Source: Pedobacter cryoconitis
GTDB taxonomy: Bacteria; Bacteroidota; Bacteroidia; Sphingobacteriales; Sphingobacteriaceae
Assembly (NCBI RefSeq): GCF_003259615.1
Contig: NZ_QLLR01000010.1
Location: 85,374 to 149,373 of the forward strand
DNA: 64,000 nucleotides
Reading direction: 5' to 3'
Below, one piece after another: positions 17,572-27,337 of this stretch. Position 1 is the first letter of the stretch, and the number at the start of each line of letters is the position of its first letter. A program made the translations under genes and the position numbers. The notes beneath the pieces are model-generated. The model was not told the DNA's origin, searched no databases, and saw nothing but the letters and a program-made list of their open reading frames with translations.

Positions 17572-17601
17572 CCCCTTTTTACAATCATAAAACCCGATAT
17601 A

Positions 17602-19572
17602 ATGAATTATCAATTTATCCAGAGAACACTCCTTTTTGTAGTGTTTTTTGCTTTTAGTCTCCATTCGCAAGCACAAAAAACAGCTGCTGACAGCAATTAT
17701 GATCCGCATTTAGCTTTTGGTCCTTCATTTTATACGCAAAACGGGAACGAATTCCGCTCAGCAAGTGGTTATCCGGGTCCAAAATACTGGCAAAACCGCG
17801 CAGATTATAACATTTCTGCTACATTGGATGATCAGAAAAATACGGTTACAGGTACAGTAACGATTACTTATAAAAATAACAGCCCGGATCAGCTGCCTTA
17901 TATCTGGCTGCAATTAGATCAGAATCTTTTTGAAGAACACTCCAGAGGTAACGGCGTAATTAAAGCCGGCAGCCGTTATGGAGCAAGAGGTGAGAAAGTG
18001 AACGGCGGGTACCAGATTTCTGACCTTGCAGTTTCTCAAAAAGCGCAAGGTGTTAAATTTACTTCTATAGTAGAAGATACCCGGATGCAGATCCGTCTGG
18101 ATAAACCTTTAGCGGGAAACGGAGAAACAATAACCATTAAAATGAATTACTCTTTTGTGATTCCAATAAACGGATCAGACCGGATGGGACACCTGGCCAC
18201 GCAAAATGGAGAGATCTATTCTATCGCACAGTGGTTTCCAAGATTAGCTGTCTATGATGATGTGTTAGGCTGGAATACGCTGCCTTACTGGGGAGCCGGA
18301 GAGTTTTACTGTGAGTACGGAGATGTTAACTATAATATTACTGCCCCTGCCAGTCATATCTTAATGGGTTCAGGTGAATTGTTAAATCCTGAAGAAGTAT
18401 TTACAGCAGTACAATTAAAAAGATGGAATGCTGCAAAATTAAGTGATCAAACAGTATCGGTCCGCACAGCTGATGAAGTGACTGATCCTAAATCACGTCC
18501 TGCAAAAAATCAGCTGACCTGGAAATACCGGATGTCGAATACAAGGGATGTAGCCTTTGCTTCTTCTAAAGCCTTTGTCCTGGATGCCGCGAAGATTAAT
18601 TTACCAAGCGGTAAAAAATCTCTGGCCGTTTCTGCGCAGCCCGTAGAGAGCAATGGCAAAGATGGTTACGGAAGAGGTGTAGAATATGTGAAAGCCAGCA
18701 TTGAGCATTATTCAGACAAATGGTTTGAATATCCTTATCCGATGGCCGTAAATATTGCTTCTAACATTAGCGGTATGGAATATCCGGGGATTGTTTTCTG
18801 TGGATGGAAAGCGAAGACTGATGAAACCTGGGGTGTTATTGACCATGAATTTGGACATAGCTGGTTCCCGATGATTGTAGGAAGTAATGAGCGTAAATAT
18901 GGCTGGATGGATGAAGGTTTCAATACTTTCATTAACGGATTATCTTCTGAAGCATTTAACAAGGGAGAATATAAAAACTCGAAACAGAACATACAGGCGG
19001 CAGCTAAGGCGATGTCAAAACCAGACAAAGAGTATATCTTGTTAAGCCCTGATGCAATGGGAGAGAAGAACATCGGTCAGAACTTATATTTTAAACCTGC
19101 AATGGGTCTGCAGCTGTTAAGAAATGAAGTATTAGGCGCTGATCGTTTCGATTACGCATTTAGAAATTATATCAAAGCCTGGGCTTTTAAACATCCTGCA
19201 CCGACCGACTTTTTCAGGTCTATGGAAAATGGGGCCGGAGAAGATCTTTCGTGGTTTTGGAAAGGCTGGTTCTTAGAGAACTGGATCATGGATCAGGCGA
19301 TTACCAGTGTAACGCCAGTTAAAAACGGTGGTCAGCTGGAAAGCTATGATATTGTGATTACTAATCTGGAACAACTACCCATGCCTATTATCTTACAAGT
19401 GAAGGATAAAAATGGTAAAGTAGGTAATATTAAAGTACCTGTAGATGTATGGATGCGCAACAAAAGCTGGACAATTAATTATCCGACTACGGTAGAGTTA
19501 CTCTCTGCTGAATTAGATCCGGATAAAGTATTACCAGATGTAGATGTAACCAACAATACCTGGTTTAAATAA
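17602..19572 (+). CDS. M1 family metallopeptidase
   Basis: A 656 aa secreted zinc aminopeptidase-like enzyme. Signal peptide at residues 1-24. The N-terminal beta domain (about 50-300) is followed by a catalytic domain with H415-E-F-G-H419 and the third zinc ligand E438 in GWMDEGFN, which is the exact HExxH-x18-E spacing. The exopeptidase motif GAMEN is not seen in its usual form; SGMEYPG stands at that place, as in many bacterial M1 relatives. Likely trims peptides in the periplasm or outside. A strong terminator follows. Confidence 0.93.
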   Translation: MNYQFIQRTLLFVVFFAFSLHSQAQKTAADSNYDPHLAFGPSFYTQNGNEFRSASGYPGPKYWQNRADYNISATLDDQKNTVTGTVTITYKNNSPDQLPYIWLQLDQNLFEEHSRGNGVIKAGSRYGARGEKVNGGYQISDLAVSQKAQGVKFTSIVEDTRMQIRLDKPLAGNGETITIKMNYSFVIPINGSDRMGHLATQNGEIYSIAQWFPRLAVYDDVLGWNTLPYWGAGEFYCEYGDVNYNITAPASHILMGSGELLNPEEVFTAVQLKRWNAAKLSDQTVSVRTADEVTDPKSRPAKNQLTWKYRMSNTRDVAFASSKAFVLDAAKINLPSGKKSLAVSAQPVESNGKDGYGRGVEYVKASIEHYSDKWFEYPYPMAVNIASNISGMEYPGIVFCGWKAKTDETWGVIDHEFGHSWFPMIVGSNERKYGWMDEGFNTFINGLSSEAFNKGEYKNSKQNIQAAAKAMSKPDKEYILLSPDAMGEKNIGQNLYFKPAMGLQLLRNEVLGADRFDYAFRNYIKAWAFKHPAPTDFFRSMENGAGEDLSWFWKGWFLENWIMDQAITSVTPVKNGGQLESYDIVITNLEQLPMPIILQVKDKNGKVGNIKVPVDVWMRNKSWTINYPTTVELLSAELDPDKVLPDVDVTNNTWFK

Positions 19573-19577
19573 CAGCT

Positions 19578-19627
19578 AAAAATAAACGGGCAAGCTTAAC
19601 ACAAAGCTTGCCCGTTTATTTTTTCAG
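19578..19627 (+). terminator. Terminator of the M1 peptidase gene
   Basis: A long perfect stem (AAATAAACGGGCAAGCTT with AAGCTTGCCCGTTTATTT) around a short loop, then T's. One of the strongest hairpins in the window. Confidence 0.95.
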
Positions 19628-19629
19628 CA

Positions 19630-19839
19630 AATTATCATTGACTGATATTCCTGGTTAATAGTATAATCGAGCGCAGGCTCCCAGGTTATCCCTGATCGTA
19701 AGGTCATCCCCCCTCCGCTAAAAGATAGATCAGAACCTGTCGTCCGACAAGGTTTAAGGCTGTTTCTTCTAAGTTTCTCTAAAATCTTAATAGGAAATAC
19801 GATTTCACTAATTCTTTCGTTACGTGAAGTTTTATTTGC
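19630..19839. other. Intergenic stretch without recognised genes
   Basis: No coding sequence or promoter recognised. The only structure seen is a weak hairpin (AACCTGTCG at 19734-19742 with CGACAAGGTT at 19745-19754). It has more C than the surroundings around 19706-19720. The siderophore operon regulatory region begins directly after. Confidence 0.5.
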
Positions 19840-19860
19840 TATTTATAATTATTATAAATA
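19840..19860. promoter_or_regulatory. 21-bp perfect palindrome, candidate iron-regulator operator
   Basis: TATTTATAA, TTA, TTATAAATA: nine-base arms around a three-base centre. It lies 82 bases ahead of the first siderophore gene. Size, symmetry and AT-rich content resemble a Fur- or DtxR-type box, and iron control is expected for this operon. A second, imperfect symmetric site ending TTCTAAATAA lies at 19873-19895. Identity of the regulator is inference. Confidence 0.5.
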
Positions 19861-19942
19861 CGTTTACCATTATTAATTTTAATTGTTCTAAATAAGAATA
19901 GTTTGTTGATTGATAAATTACGAACCCTACATCTGCTACTAT

Positions 19943-22390
19943 ATGAAAACAACAAGTACTACTTTCGACTTAACTGAACTGCGTACGCAGGCAGAACAAG
20001 TTAATTTTAAATCCCTGATTAATTGCTGCTGCCGGGAGTTTGACAATTGGAGCCGGTATGAAGGTATCCCAAAATATGATGCGGCTCTGGCTGATTATAT
20101 GCGGTCCAGTGGTTACACTTCATTCCTGAGATTTGATTTTACCAGTATAGGCACAGAAGTATTCGTACCTCTTGCTTATTTTTCTGAAAGTGGCGTTCAC
20201 TCTTTCCTTTATCCGGTGGTAGAACGCAATTGTGAAGCAGATGTAATTCATGTGATCGATCCGAAGCGGTTTGTAGAACTGATTGCAGCATTTGCAAAGG
20301 GCGCTTACCCGGATATAGATGCGGCAATTACAATAGGACGGCTTGAAAATAGTATGCACAATTTAAGCGGTTACCTGTTCGACTTCCAATCGAATAACCG
20401 CAAGGCTAATCAGCCTGAAATGTCTTTTATTGAAGCCGAGCAATCCTTAATATTAGGTCATAGCGTACATCCGCTGCCCAAAAGCAGGGAAGGTTTTACA
20501 GCAACAGAGCTGGCGCAGTATTCTCCGGAAACCGGCGGACAGTTTCAATTAAATTATTTCCTGATTCATCCGGATAATGTAATTGAAAAGAGTGCTGAAG
20601 AGGTACTCACCACAGTACAGCTCCGAAATGACCTCCTGGCAAACGCAGAAGAAACTTTAAAAAATATATTAGTCCAGTACCCGGACTGGAAAGTTGTTCC
20701 GGTGCACCCATGGGAAGCCAAATACTTATTGGCACTGCCAGAGGTAAAGGAAATGCAGGCAAATGGACTTTTACATAACCTGGGAGCATATGGGTCTTTA
20801 TTTACCGCGACTTCATCGGTGCGTACCGTATATAATGCAGACAGCGAGTGGATGTATAAATTCTCTTTGCATGTGAAGATTACAAACTCTTTCCGTGTCA
20901 ATTACCCCCATGAATTACACCGTGGGTATGATGCCAGTATGTTGTTGAAAACAAGCTGGGGACAGGGGATCGGGAAAGATTTTCCGGAGATAAACTTCCT
21001 GACAGATCCCGCTTTTATCATGGTGAGTTACCAGGGACAGGTGATCGATGGCTTTAGTACAAGTATCCGTCAGAACCCTTTCAGAGGAGCAGCTGCGAAA
21101 AAGAATGTAGGTATGGTTGCCTCATTAACTCAGGACGGCATATTAGGACAAGCGCCAAGGATGCTGAATTTGATTACAGAAGCGGCAAACCGTCAGGGGA
21201 AACCTATTCAGGAAGTTGCCATTGCCTGGTTCACACAGTACCTGAAAATTACCATTAAGCCGTTAGTCGGTGTCTTTAATAAATATGGACTGGGCGGGGA
21301 ATATCATCAGCAAAATATGCTGGTGGAATTTGACGCTAACCTTTTCCCAGCCAGGTTACACTTCAGAGATAACCAGGGTTACTTTTTCCGACAGGGTAAA
21401 GTAGAAGAACTTTATACCGTTATTCCTGATTTTGGAATCGATAGCAGATCATTCATCGGAGAACCAAGATTAATTAATTTCCACAGCTATTACCTGCTGG
21501 TCAATCATTTGTTAGGTATTGTGAATGCGCTGGGCAGAAGCGGTCTTGCAGATGAACAGGTGCTGATCAGTTTAATATATGATGTCTATTGGGTAGAGGA
21601 AGAAGCCGATACCACAGGTTTGGTTGGCCATCTGCTAAACAGTACAATCCTGACTATTAAAGGGAATTTACTGACCAATCTGAACAATATGGATGAGGCC
21701 AGCGCGCCTAGAACACATCCTGCTGTTTATAAAGAATTCCCAAATCCATTAAATAAAAAAGTTTTTTCAAAAGCGCTGATCAACCCTCAAGGTAAGGATG
21801 TGGTATTCAGCCGTTATTTTGCTAAAGAAGATGTTGAAATTACCATCCGTCCTTTAGACTTAAACCGCGACCTGGAAATGCTGCATGAATGGTTTCACCG
21901 CGAACATGCGCTGAAGATCTGGAAGATGAACTGGCCAATCCGTGAACTGGAGACATTTTACCGCACTTTACTTGCCGGCAATGTAGTGAACAGTTATATC
22001 GGGGAAGCTAACGGGGTACCTACTTTTAACTTTGAAGTGTACTGGGCATGCCGTGATTTAGTAGGCAAATATTATGATGCTTTACCAACAGATTATGGAA
22101 CGCACCAGTTTATTGCGCCTGTTGATCCTAAATTGAAATATGCTTCTCCATCTACCCAATCTATACTGGACTTTGTGTTTGCAGAGCCGAAAGTTGGAAA
22201 AATGGTTGGTGAGGGTTCTGTAGATTCTATGGCCTCAATTATGAATAAAGCACATGTGGGCTTTAAAATTGAAAAAGTAATTGATTTACCGGACAAGAAA
22301 GCCAATCTGAATTTCTGTTATCGCGAATGGTATTGGGCAAAATTCCCGGCAGCCAAAGATTTCCGAAATGAACTGATCTCAGCACTTTAG
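19943..22390 (+). CDS. IucA/IucC siderophore synthetase fused to a GNAT acyltransferase domain
   Basis: A two-domain enzyme of 815 aa for NRPS-independent siderophore (NIS) assembly. Residues about 100-600 are an IucA/IucC synthetase: ATP/substrate segments HPLPKSREGF, VPVHPWEAKY, SSVRTVY and KFSLHVKITNSFR are all present, plus the FerIII-reductase-like C-terminal part. These enzymes adenylate a carboxylate (usually citrate) and form an amide with a polyamine or hydroxamate. Residues about 630-800 are a GNAT domain of the IucB/AlcB kind (VEITIRPLDLNRDLEMLHEWF to the final NKAHVGFKIEK). In aerobactin systems these are separate genes, iucA and iucB. An in-frame TTG 33 bases upstream would add 11 residues; the ATG was preferred. 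First gene of the operon. Confidence 0.92.
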   Translation: MKTTSTTFDLTELRTQAEQVNFKSLINCCCREFDNWSRYEGIPKYDAALADYMRSSGYTSFLRFDFTSIGTEVFVPLAYFSESGVHSFLYPVVERNCEADVIHVIDPKRFVELIAAFAKGAYPDIDAAITIGRLENSMHNLSGYLFDFQSNNRKANQPEMSFIEAEQSLILGHSVHPLPKSREGFTATELAQYSPETGGQFQLNYFLIHPDNVIEKSAEEVLTTVQLRNDLLANAEETLKNILVQYPDWKVVPVHPWEAKYLLALPEVKEMQANGLLHNLGAYGSLFTATSSVRTVYNADSEWMYKFSLHVKITNSFRVNYPHELHRGYDASMLLKTSWGQGIGKDFPEINFLTDPAFIMVSYQGQVIDGFSTSIRQNPFRGAAAKKNVGMVASLTQDGILGQAPRMLNLITEAANRQGKPIQEVAIAWFTQYLKITIKPLVGVFNKYGLGGEYHQQNMLVEFDANLFPARLHFRDNQGYFFRQGKVEELYTVIPDFGIDSRSFIGEPRLINFHSYYLLVNHLLGIVNALGRSGLADEQVLISLIYDVYWVEEEADTTGLVGHLLNSTILTIKGNLLTNLNNMDEASAPRTHPAVYKEFPNPLNKKVFSKALINPQGKDVVFSRYFAKEDVEITIRPLDLNRDLEMLHEWFHREHALKIWKMNWPIRELETFYRTLLAGNVVNSYIGEANGVPTFNFEVYWACRDLVGKYYDALPTDYGTHQFIAPVDPKLKYASPSTQSILDFVFAEPKVGKMVGEGSVDSMASIMNKAHVGFKIEKVIDLPDKKANLNFCYREWYWAKFPAAKDFRNELISAL

Positions 22391-22407
22391 CCTAAAACAT
22401 CTTAAAA

Positions 22408-24234
22408 ATGACAACGACGAATTTACTGGAGAGCATCACACCCCTTCATATCACGATATGGGAAAAAGTGAATACAGACCTTTTTGCCAAGACACTTGCA
22501 GAACTAATGCACGAACAGGTTGCGCTTCCACTTCGCACCAGTGAAGATGCAGATGGGCTCATTCACTTCAGGCTGAATACCGATCATGAAAATATCTATT
22601 ATACCTTTTCAGCTTATCCGCGGCTGCTGGATTACTGGCATATTTTAAAACCTTCCATCCAGAAGCATGAAAATGAAATCGTGAAATCAGCAACTGATGT
22701 ACCCGCTTTTTTTACCGAAGTACAGCAGACTTTTGGCCTCAACTCTTTTACACTCGCCCATTATATAGAAGAAATTCTGCATACTTTATACGCAGACGCT
22801 TTTATGCAGTCCAAAGGACGGATGGTGGTGGGTACTTTAGCTGAAGCAGATTATCAGACCATTGAGCACCAGATGGAAGGGCATCCCTGGATTATTGTGA
22901 ACAAAGGAAGGCTCGATTTCAATCAGCAAGATTACCTGAGCTATGCACCGGAAGCGAACCAGCATACCCGGTTGATGTGGATCGCAGTAAACCGGACCCG
23001 CGCTACCTTTAAAGCGGTAGAAGAGATCGATGAGCGGGAGTTTTTTGAAGCCGAATTGGGCAAAGCGCAAATCAATATTTTCAACAACTATTTATCAGGT
23101 AGAGGTTTAATTCCTTCAGATTACTTATTGATGCCAGTACATGAATGGCAGTGGAATAATAAGCTGCTGATCTTATTTGCAGCCGATATTGCTAACCAAT
23201 TGCTGGTTCCCTTAGCATTTGGTGATGACCTTTACTCCCCTCAGCAAAGTATCCGTACTTTTTTTAACCTGAGCCATCCTGATAAACATTATGTAAAAAC
23301 GGCTATTTCTATTTTAAACACCGGAACAGTAAGAGGTTTGCCGCCAAAGCAGCTCGCCATTGCGCCACGTTTAACGGCATGGCTTAAAAGTATCTTATTA
23401 ACGGATACTTATTTGCAGGATCTGGGGCTGGTACTTTTAGGCGAAGTGGCCACCATTGGTTATTTACACCCAAATTATACCGGAATTATAGATCCTCCAT
23501 TCCAATACAACGAATACCTGGGCGTATTGTGGAGAGAAAGTCCGGGGAAATTCTTAAAGCCGGGAGAAAAGTTAATGACCATGGCTGCTTTGTTATATGT
23601 CGATGATACCGGGAAAAGCTTGGTACAGGAACTGATAGAAAGATCTGGTCTGGATGCTGAACAATGGTTAATGACCTACCTGAATGCTTACCTGAAACCG
23701 TTACTGCATATCTATTATCAGCATGCCGTTTGTGTAAATCCGCATGGAGAAAATGTGATACTGATCATGGAAAACTACGTTCCTGTCCGTATTGTGCTGA
23801 AAGACTTTGCAGGAGATATTTTACTGAATGAAGAAGCTCAGGCTAAGTTACCGAAAGAATTCTCTGAAAATATGATCCTTTCTTCTAACCCTGAAAATGT
23901 TCCCTTAGTGATATTGATCGGTGTATTTGAAGCTTATTTCAGGTACTTAGGAGATGTTTTCCATACTACGGTCGGTTATCCGGAGAAATCATTCTGGAAA
24001 TGTGTTTATAATGTGATTGAGACTTACCAGGAAACCCATCCGGAGCTGAATGCGAAATTTGAAAGGTACAATTTGTTTGTCCCGCATTTTAAGCGTTTAA
24101 ATATCAATAGTCAGCGGCTGTTTAATGGCTATAAAGAGACGACCGGTTTTGCCAGATCATTTAAAAGCGGACAATTGAGCAATCCACTGACCTTGTTCAG
24201 AACTGCTGAAACTGAAGCTTTAAAAGAGAATTAA
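22408..24234 (+). CDS. IucA/IucC family siderophore synthetase (AlcC/DesD-like)
   Basis: A 608 aa NIS synthetase. It shows MEGHPWIIVNKGRLDF and YAPEAN near residues 150-180, which is the AlcC/DesD pattern, then MPVHEWQWNNK, the nucleotide-binding QSIRTFFN region, and HGENVILIMENYVPVRIVLKDF near residue 450. AlcC/DesD enzymes join and cyclise hydroxamate-type half-amides, so a later step than the first synthetase is likely. Starts 17 bases after the first gene; its stop overlaps the start of the MATE gene (TAATG). Domain is complete with no missing motif. Confidence 0.93.
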   Translation: MTTTNLLESITPLHITIWEKVNTDLFAKTLAELMHEQVALPLRTSEDADGLIHFRLNTDHENIYYTFSAYPRLLDYWHILKPSIQKHENEIVKSATDVPAFFTEVQQTFGLNSFTLAHYIEEILHTLYADAFMQSKGRMVVGTLAEADYQTIEHQMEGHPWIIVNKGRLDFNQQDYLSYAPEANQHTRLMWIAVNRTRATFKAVEEIDEREFFEAELGKAQINIFNNYLSGRGLIPSDYLLMPVHEWQWNNKLLILFAADIANQLLVPLAFGDDLYSPQQSIRTFFNLSHPDKHYVKTAISILNTGTVRGLPPKQLAIAPRLTAWLKSILLTDTYLQDLGLVLLGEVATIGYLHPNYTGIIDPPFQYNEYLGVLWRESPGKFLKPGEKLMTMAALLYVDDTGKSLVQELIERSGLDAEQWLMTYLNAYLKPLLHIYYQHAVCVNPHGENVILIMENYVPVRIVLKDFAGDILLNEEAQAKLPKEFSENMILSSNPENVPLVILIGVFEAYFRYLGDVFHTTVGYPEKSFWKCVYNVIETYQETHPELNAKFERYNLFVPHFKRLNINSQRLFNGYKETTGFARSFKSGQLSNPLTLFRTAETEALKEN

Positions 24235-25640
24235 TGAAGACGCTTATTTTGCAAACGCGGTCAGTGCTGCTTTTGCTTCGTCAGGCGGTACAAGGCACGG
24301 AGAAGAAATTCACGACCGGTGGAATTAACCGGGCCATTGTCCTGTTATCTGTACCTATGGTGCTGGAACTGACCATGGAGTCTCTTTTTGTTTTCGTCAA
24401 TATCTTTTTTGTCAGCAAGCTTGGCGCAGGTGCGATTCTGATTGTCGGAATTACACAATCAATTACTGCGGTCGCTTATTCTGTAGCCATGGGCCTGAGT
24501 ATCGCCGCATCTACTATTATTGCCAGGCGTATTGGAGAAGCTAAATTTGAAAGTGCCGGTTCTACTGCTATGCAGGCCATTTATGTGGGGGTAAGCATTG
24601 GCGGAACTATTGCACTTTTATTATGTATTTTCTCTACCCAGGTATTGCGGGCAGTAGGTGCTGCGGATGCCTTAATTGTACAGGGACATGTTTTTTCTCA
24701 GCTGATGCTGGGCAGTGTCTTTCTACTGATCCTGCGGATGCTTTTAAACGGGATTTTCCGGGGTGCCGGAGACGCAGCTATGGCGATGCGGAACCTATGG
24801 GTTTCCAACCTGATTAATATTATATTGTGCCCGGTCCTGATTTTTGGCTGGGGCTTTATACCTGCTTTCGGACTCACCGGAGTTGCACTGGCTACAGTAA
24901 TTGCGAGAGTGATCGGCGTGATTTATCAATTCTGGTATTTGATTAAAGGGAAAACTATCATTGTAATCAAAAAAGCACAGCTGGCGTTTGTTCCGGAAAT
25001 TGTAAAAAGCATTTTGCGCTTAGGTTTTGCGGGTACTTTCCAATATCTGATCCCTTCTTCAAGCTGGCTGATTATGACCAAAATCATTACGCATTTTGGA
25101 GCCGATGCCTTTGCTGGTTATATTATTGCGCAGCGGGTAGCTTCCGTAGCTACGATGCCAGCCTGGGGAATTGGAAATGCAGCGGGTGTTTTAACCGGAC
25201 AAAATATGGGCGCTAATCAGCCTGAACGTGCAGAGCAGTCAGTCTGGAGAGCAGGCTGGTTTAATATGTGCTTTTTAAGCCTGGTTGCCGTATTCTGGCT
25301 GTTTTTTGCGAAGGATGTAATCGGCATTTTTACCAATGTCCGGGGTATCCTTCAAAATGGGGTCATGTATATTCAATACCTGTCTATTGCTTATGTCCTG
25401 CTCGGTTATACGATGGTAATTTCCAGAGCACTAAATGCTGCGGGTAATGTCAAACAGTTAACCATGCTTTATATCCTGATGTTTTATATCACCCAGCTTC
25501 CTTTAGCCTGGTTCCTAGGGATCAGCATGGATTGGGGAACTAAAGGAGTCTTTATTGCGATTCTCACTTCCGAACTGGTACTGGCCATTGCTTGTATTGT
25601 CATCTTCAGAAGAGGTGACTGGAAGAAAACAAAAGTCTAA
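24234..25640 (+). CDS. MATE family efflux transporter, probable siderophore exporter
   Basis: A 468 aa membrane protein with about twelve hydrophobic segments in two matching halves, typical of MATE/DinF-type drug and metabolite antiporters (MVLELTMESLFVFVNIFFV near the start, GAGDAAMAMRNLW mid-protein, ISRALNAAGN near the second half end). The start overlaps the stop of the upstream synthetase by one base, so translation is coupled. Its place inside the operon points to export of the finished siderophore across the inner membrane. Confidence 0.92.
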   Translation: MKTLILQTRSVLLLLRQAVQGTEKKFTTGGINRAIVLLSVPMVLELTMESLFVFVNIFFVSKLGAGAILIVGITQSITAVAYSVAMGLSIAASTIIARRIGEAKFESAGSTAMQAIYVGVSIGGTIALLLCIFSTQVLRAVGAADALIVQGHVFSQLMLGSVFLLILRMLLNGIFRGAGDAAMAMRNLWVSNLINIILCPVLIFGWGFIPAFGLTGVALATVIARVIGVIYQFWYLIKGKTIIVIKKAQLAFVPEIVKSILRLGFAGTFQYLIPSSSWLIMTKIITHFGADAFAGYIIAQRVASVATMPAWGIGNAAGVLTGQNMGANQPERAEQSVWRAGWFNMCFLSLVAVFWLFFAKDVIGIFTNVRGILQNGVMYIQYLSIAYVLLGYTMVISRALNAAGNVKQLTMLYILMFYITQLPLAWFLGISMDWGTKGVFIAILTSELVLAIACIVIFRRGDWKKTKV

Positions 25641-25689
25641 AAACAGAGAGGCATTTGTGCTTTATCCTAACCACTAAAACGAAAAAAAA

Positions 25690-25929
25690 ATGAACATGTC
25701 ACCGAAATTACAAGAGGTTTTTGCTACTGCCCTAGCAATTCCTTCCGATCAGATCACAGCCGATTTAGCTTATCAGAGTATTCCTGAATGGGATTCCATG
25801 TCACATATGATCCTGATCGCAGAACTGGAATCCAGTTACGCTATTGCCATTGAAACAGAAGACCTGCTGGAAATGAACAGCGTCCCCAATGTGATCTCCG
25901 GCTTACTCAAATACGGGGTCGAAGTCTGA
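25690..25929 (+). CDS. Acyl carrier protein
   Basis: A 79 aa small acidic four-helix protein. The phosphopantetheine attachment motif is PEWDSMSHM with S36 as the attachment site. It is not the housekeeping AcpP (which has a DSL motif) but resembles carriers found with AMP ligases in specialised clusters. The paired ligase gene follows 34 bases downstream. It likely holds the acyl group made by that ligase. In petrobactin synthesis AsbD is a comparable stand-alone carrier. Confidence 0.9.
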   Translation: MNMSPKLQEVFATALAIPSDQITADLAYQSIPEWDSMSHMILIAELESSYAIAIETEDLLEMNSVPNVISGLLKYGVEV

Positions 25930-25963
25930 TTAAACCGCTTCTATTGACTAAAATATAAACAGC

Positions 25964-27337
25964 ATGAGACTTTACGATTTAATTTTAAGTAATAAAAACC
26001 TGGTTTATGTTGATGCCTTGACGGATACGTCTTATGGGGTCAATGAATTTCATCAATCCATCACGATTGATGACCGGAAAGCCATCGTTTTCTTATATAC
26101 AGATAATATGATCGGATCTGTAGAGGTCTTTTTAAACTTCTTACAGAGCCGTTTTACAGTCACATTATTAAGTCCGCAACTGGATATTCAGTTTAAACTG
26201 GAATTGGAAGAGGCTTATCAGCCTTACTATATTTATGACCCTTCCCGGGCAGCAGTTGATGGCTTTGAGGTTTATGAAGCTTCCTCCAGAATTCAATTGT
26301 TTAAAAACCTGTCTGAGCCGGATTATCCTGTCCATGAGGAAATTAAGTTACTATTGAGTACTTCAGGAACTACGGGTTCTCCAAAGTTCGTGAAGCTATC
26401 AGATGAAAACCTGGTGCAGAACGCCTGTTCTATTTTAGATTTCCTTCCTATTCAGCCAACAGATGTGACTCCCTTAAATGTACCGGTCATTTTTGTGTAT
26501 GGGTTATCTATTTTTACCAGTAATTGTATTGCAGGTGGAAAAATGATATGTACCAACAGAGATATTTTACAGAAGGAATTCTGGACAGATTTTGACAAAT
26601 ATGAATGCACTTCTATCGGAGGTGTCCCTTATGTTTATGAAATGCTGAACAGAATTGGCTTTTTCAAAAAAGAGTATCCTTCGTTAAGGTATATGACGCA
26701 GACAGGAGGGATTCTGAACCATACCTTAGTTCAGGTACTGGCTGAACATGGTCTAAGACAGCAGACCCAGTTTTTCGTCATGTATGGCCAAACTGAAGCT
26801 GCCGGAAGAATGGCTTATCTGCCACCGAAAGACCTGTTTACTAAAAATACTTCCATTGGAATACCGATTAAAAACGGGAGTTTCGAGATTGATCCCGATA
26901 GCAATGAGCTGATCTACCTTGGCCCTAATATTTTTGGCGGTTATGCAAAAAAGCTGGAAGATCTGGCTACGTTTCAACGGAGTGAAAGGTTACAAACAGG
27001 TGATGTCGGCAGAAAAGATGAAGATGGTTATTATTATATCATCGGAAGGATCAAAAGGATCGTGAAGTTATTTGGTACCCGGATGAACCTGGATGAAGTA
27101 GAACTAATCTTGAAAAACGCATTGGGCGGAGAGACCTTTGTCTGTATGGGGATTGAAGATAAATCCATCCTGGTCTTACATTTAAATGAGGAATTAGCAC
27201 CTGAAAGGGTCAAACAGGTACTGAAAGAAAAATTAAACCTGCACCCGAGCATGGTCAAAGTGAAATTTGTAGCATCGGTTCCTCTAACGCCAAATGGCAA
27301 GATCGATTACAGGACTGCAATTCAGCTGATGGACTAA
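25964..27337 (+). CDS. AMP-forming acyl/aryl-acid ligase
   Basis: A 457 aa adenylate-forming enzyme, shorter than a usual acyl-CoA synthetase. The ATP loop STSGTTGSPKF lies at residues 132-142, followed by YGQTEAAGRM, the LQTGDVG hinge region with its Asp, GRIKRIVKLFGTRMNLDEVE, and a C-terminal PLTPNGKIDY with the catalytic lysine K446. All core motifs are present. Small size and position after a lone carrier protein suggest that it activates a carboxylic acid and loads it on that carrier, as AsbC does with 3,4-dihydroxybenzoate. The substrate cannot be told by eye. Its stop overlaps the stop of the converging channel gene. Confidence 0.9.
   Translation: MRLYDLILSNKNLVYVDALTDTSYGVNEFHQSITIDDRKAIVFLYTDNMIGSVEVFLNFLQSRFTVTLLSPQLDIQFKLELEEAYQPYYIYDPSRAAVDGFEVYEASSRIQLFKNLSEPDYPVHEEIKLLLSTSGTTGSPKFVKLSDENLVQNACSILDFLPIQPTDVTPLNVPVIFVYGLSIFTSNCIAGGKMICTNRDILQKEFWTDFDKYECTSIGGVPYVYEMLNRIGFFKKEYPSLRYMTQTGGILNHTLVQVLAEHGLRQQTQFFVMYGQTEAAGRMAYLPPKDLFTKNTSIGIPIKNGSFEIDPDSNELIYLGPNIFGGYAKKLEDLATFQRSERLQTGDVGRKDEDGYYYIIGRIKRIVKLFGTRMNLDEVELILKNALGGETFVCMGIEDKSILVLHLNEELAPERVKQVLKEKLNLHPSMVKVKFVASVPLTPNGKIDYRTAIQLMD

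Noticed and set aside
19630..19800. Possible riboswitch in the gap before the siderophore operon
   Set aside because: Only a weak hairpin is visible and no conserved riboswitch core could be recognised; the gap is reported as plain intergenic.
19910..19942. Upstream TTG start for the first siderophore synthetase
   Set aside because: Eleven extra residues (INYEPYICYY) match no synthetase N-terminus and lie in the promoter area.
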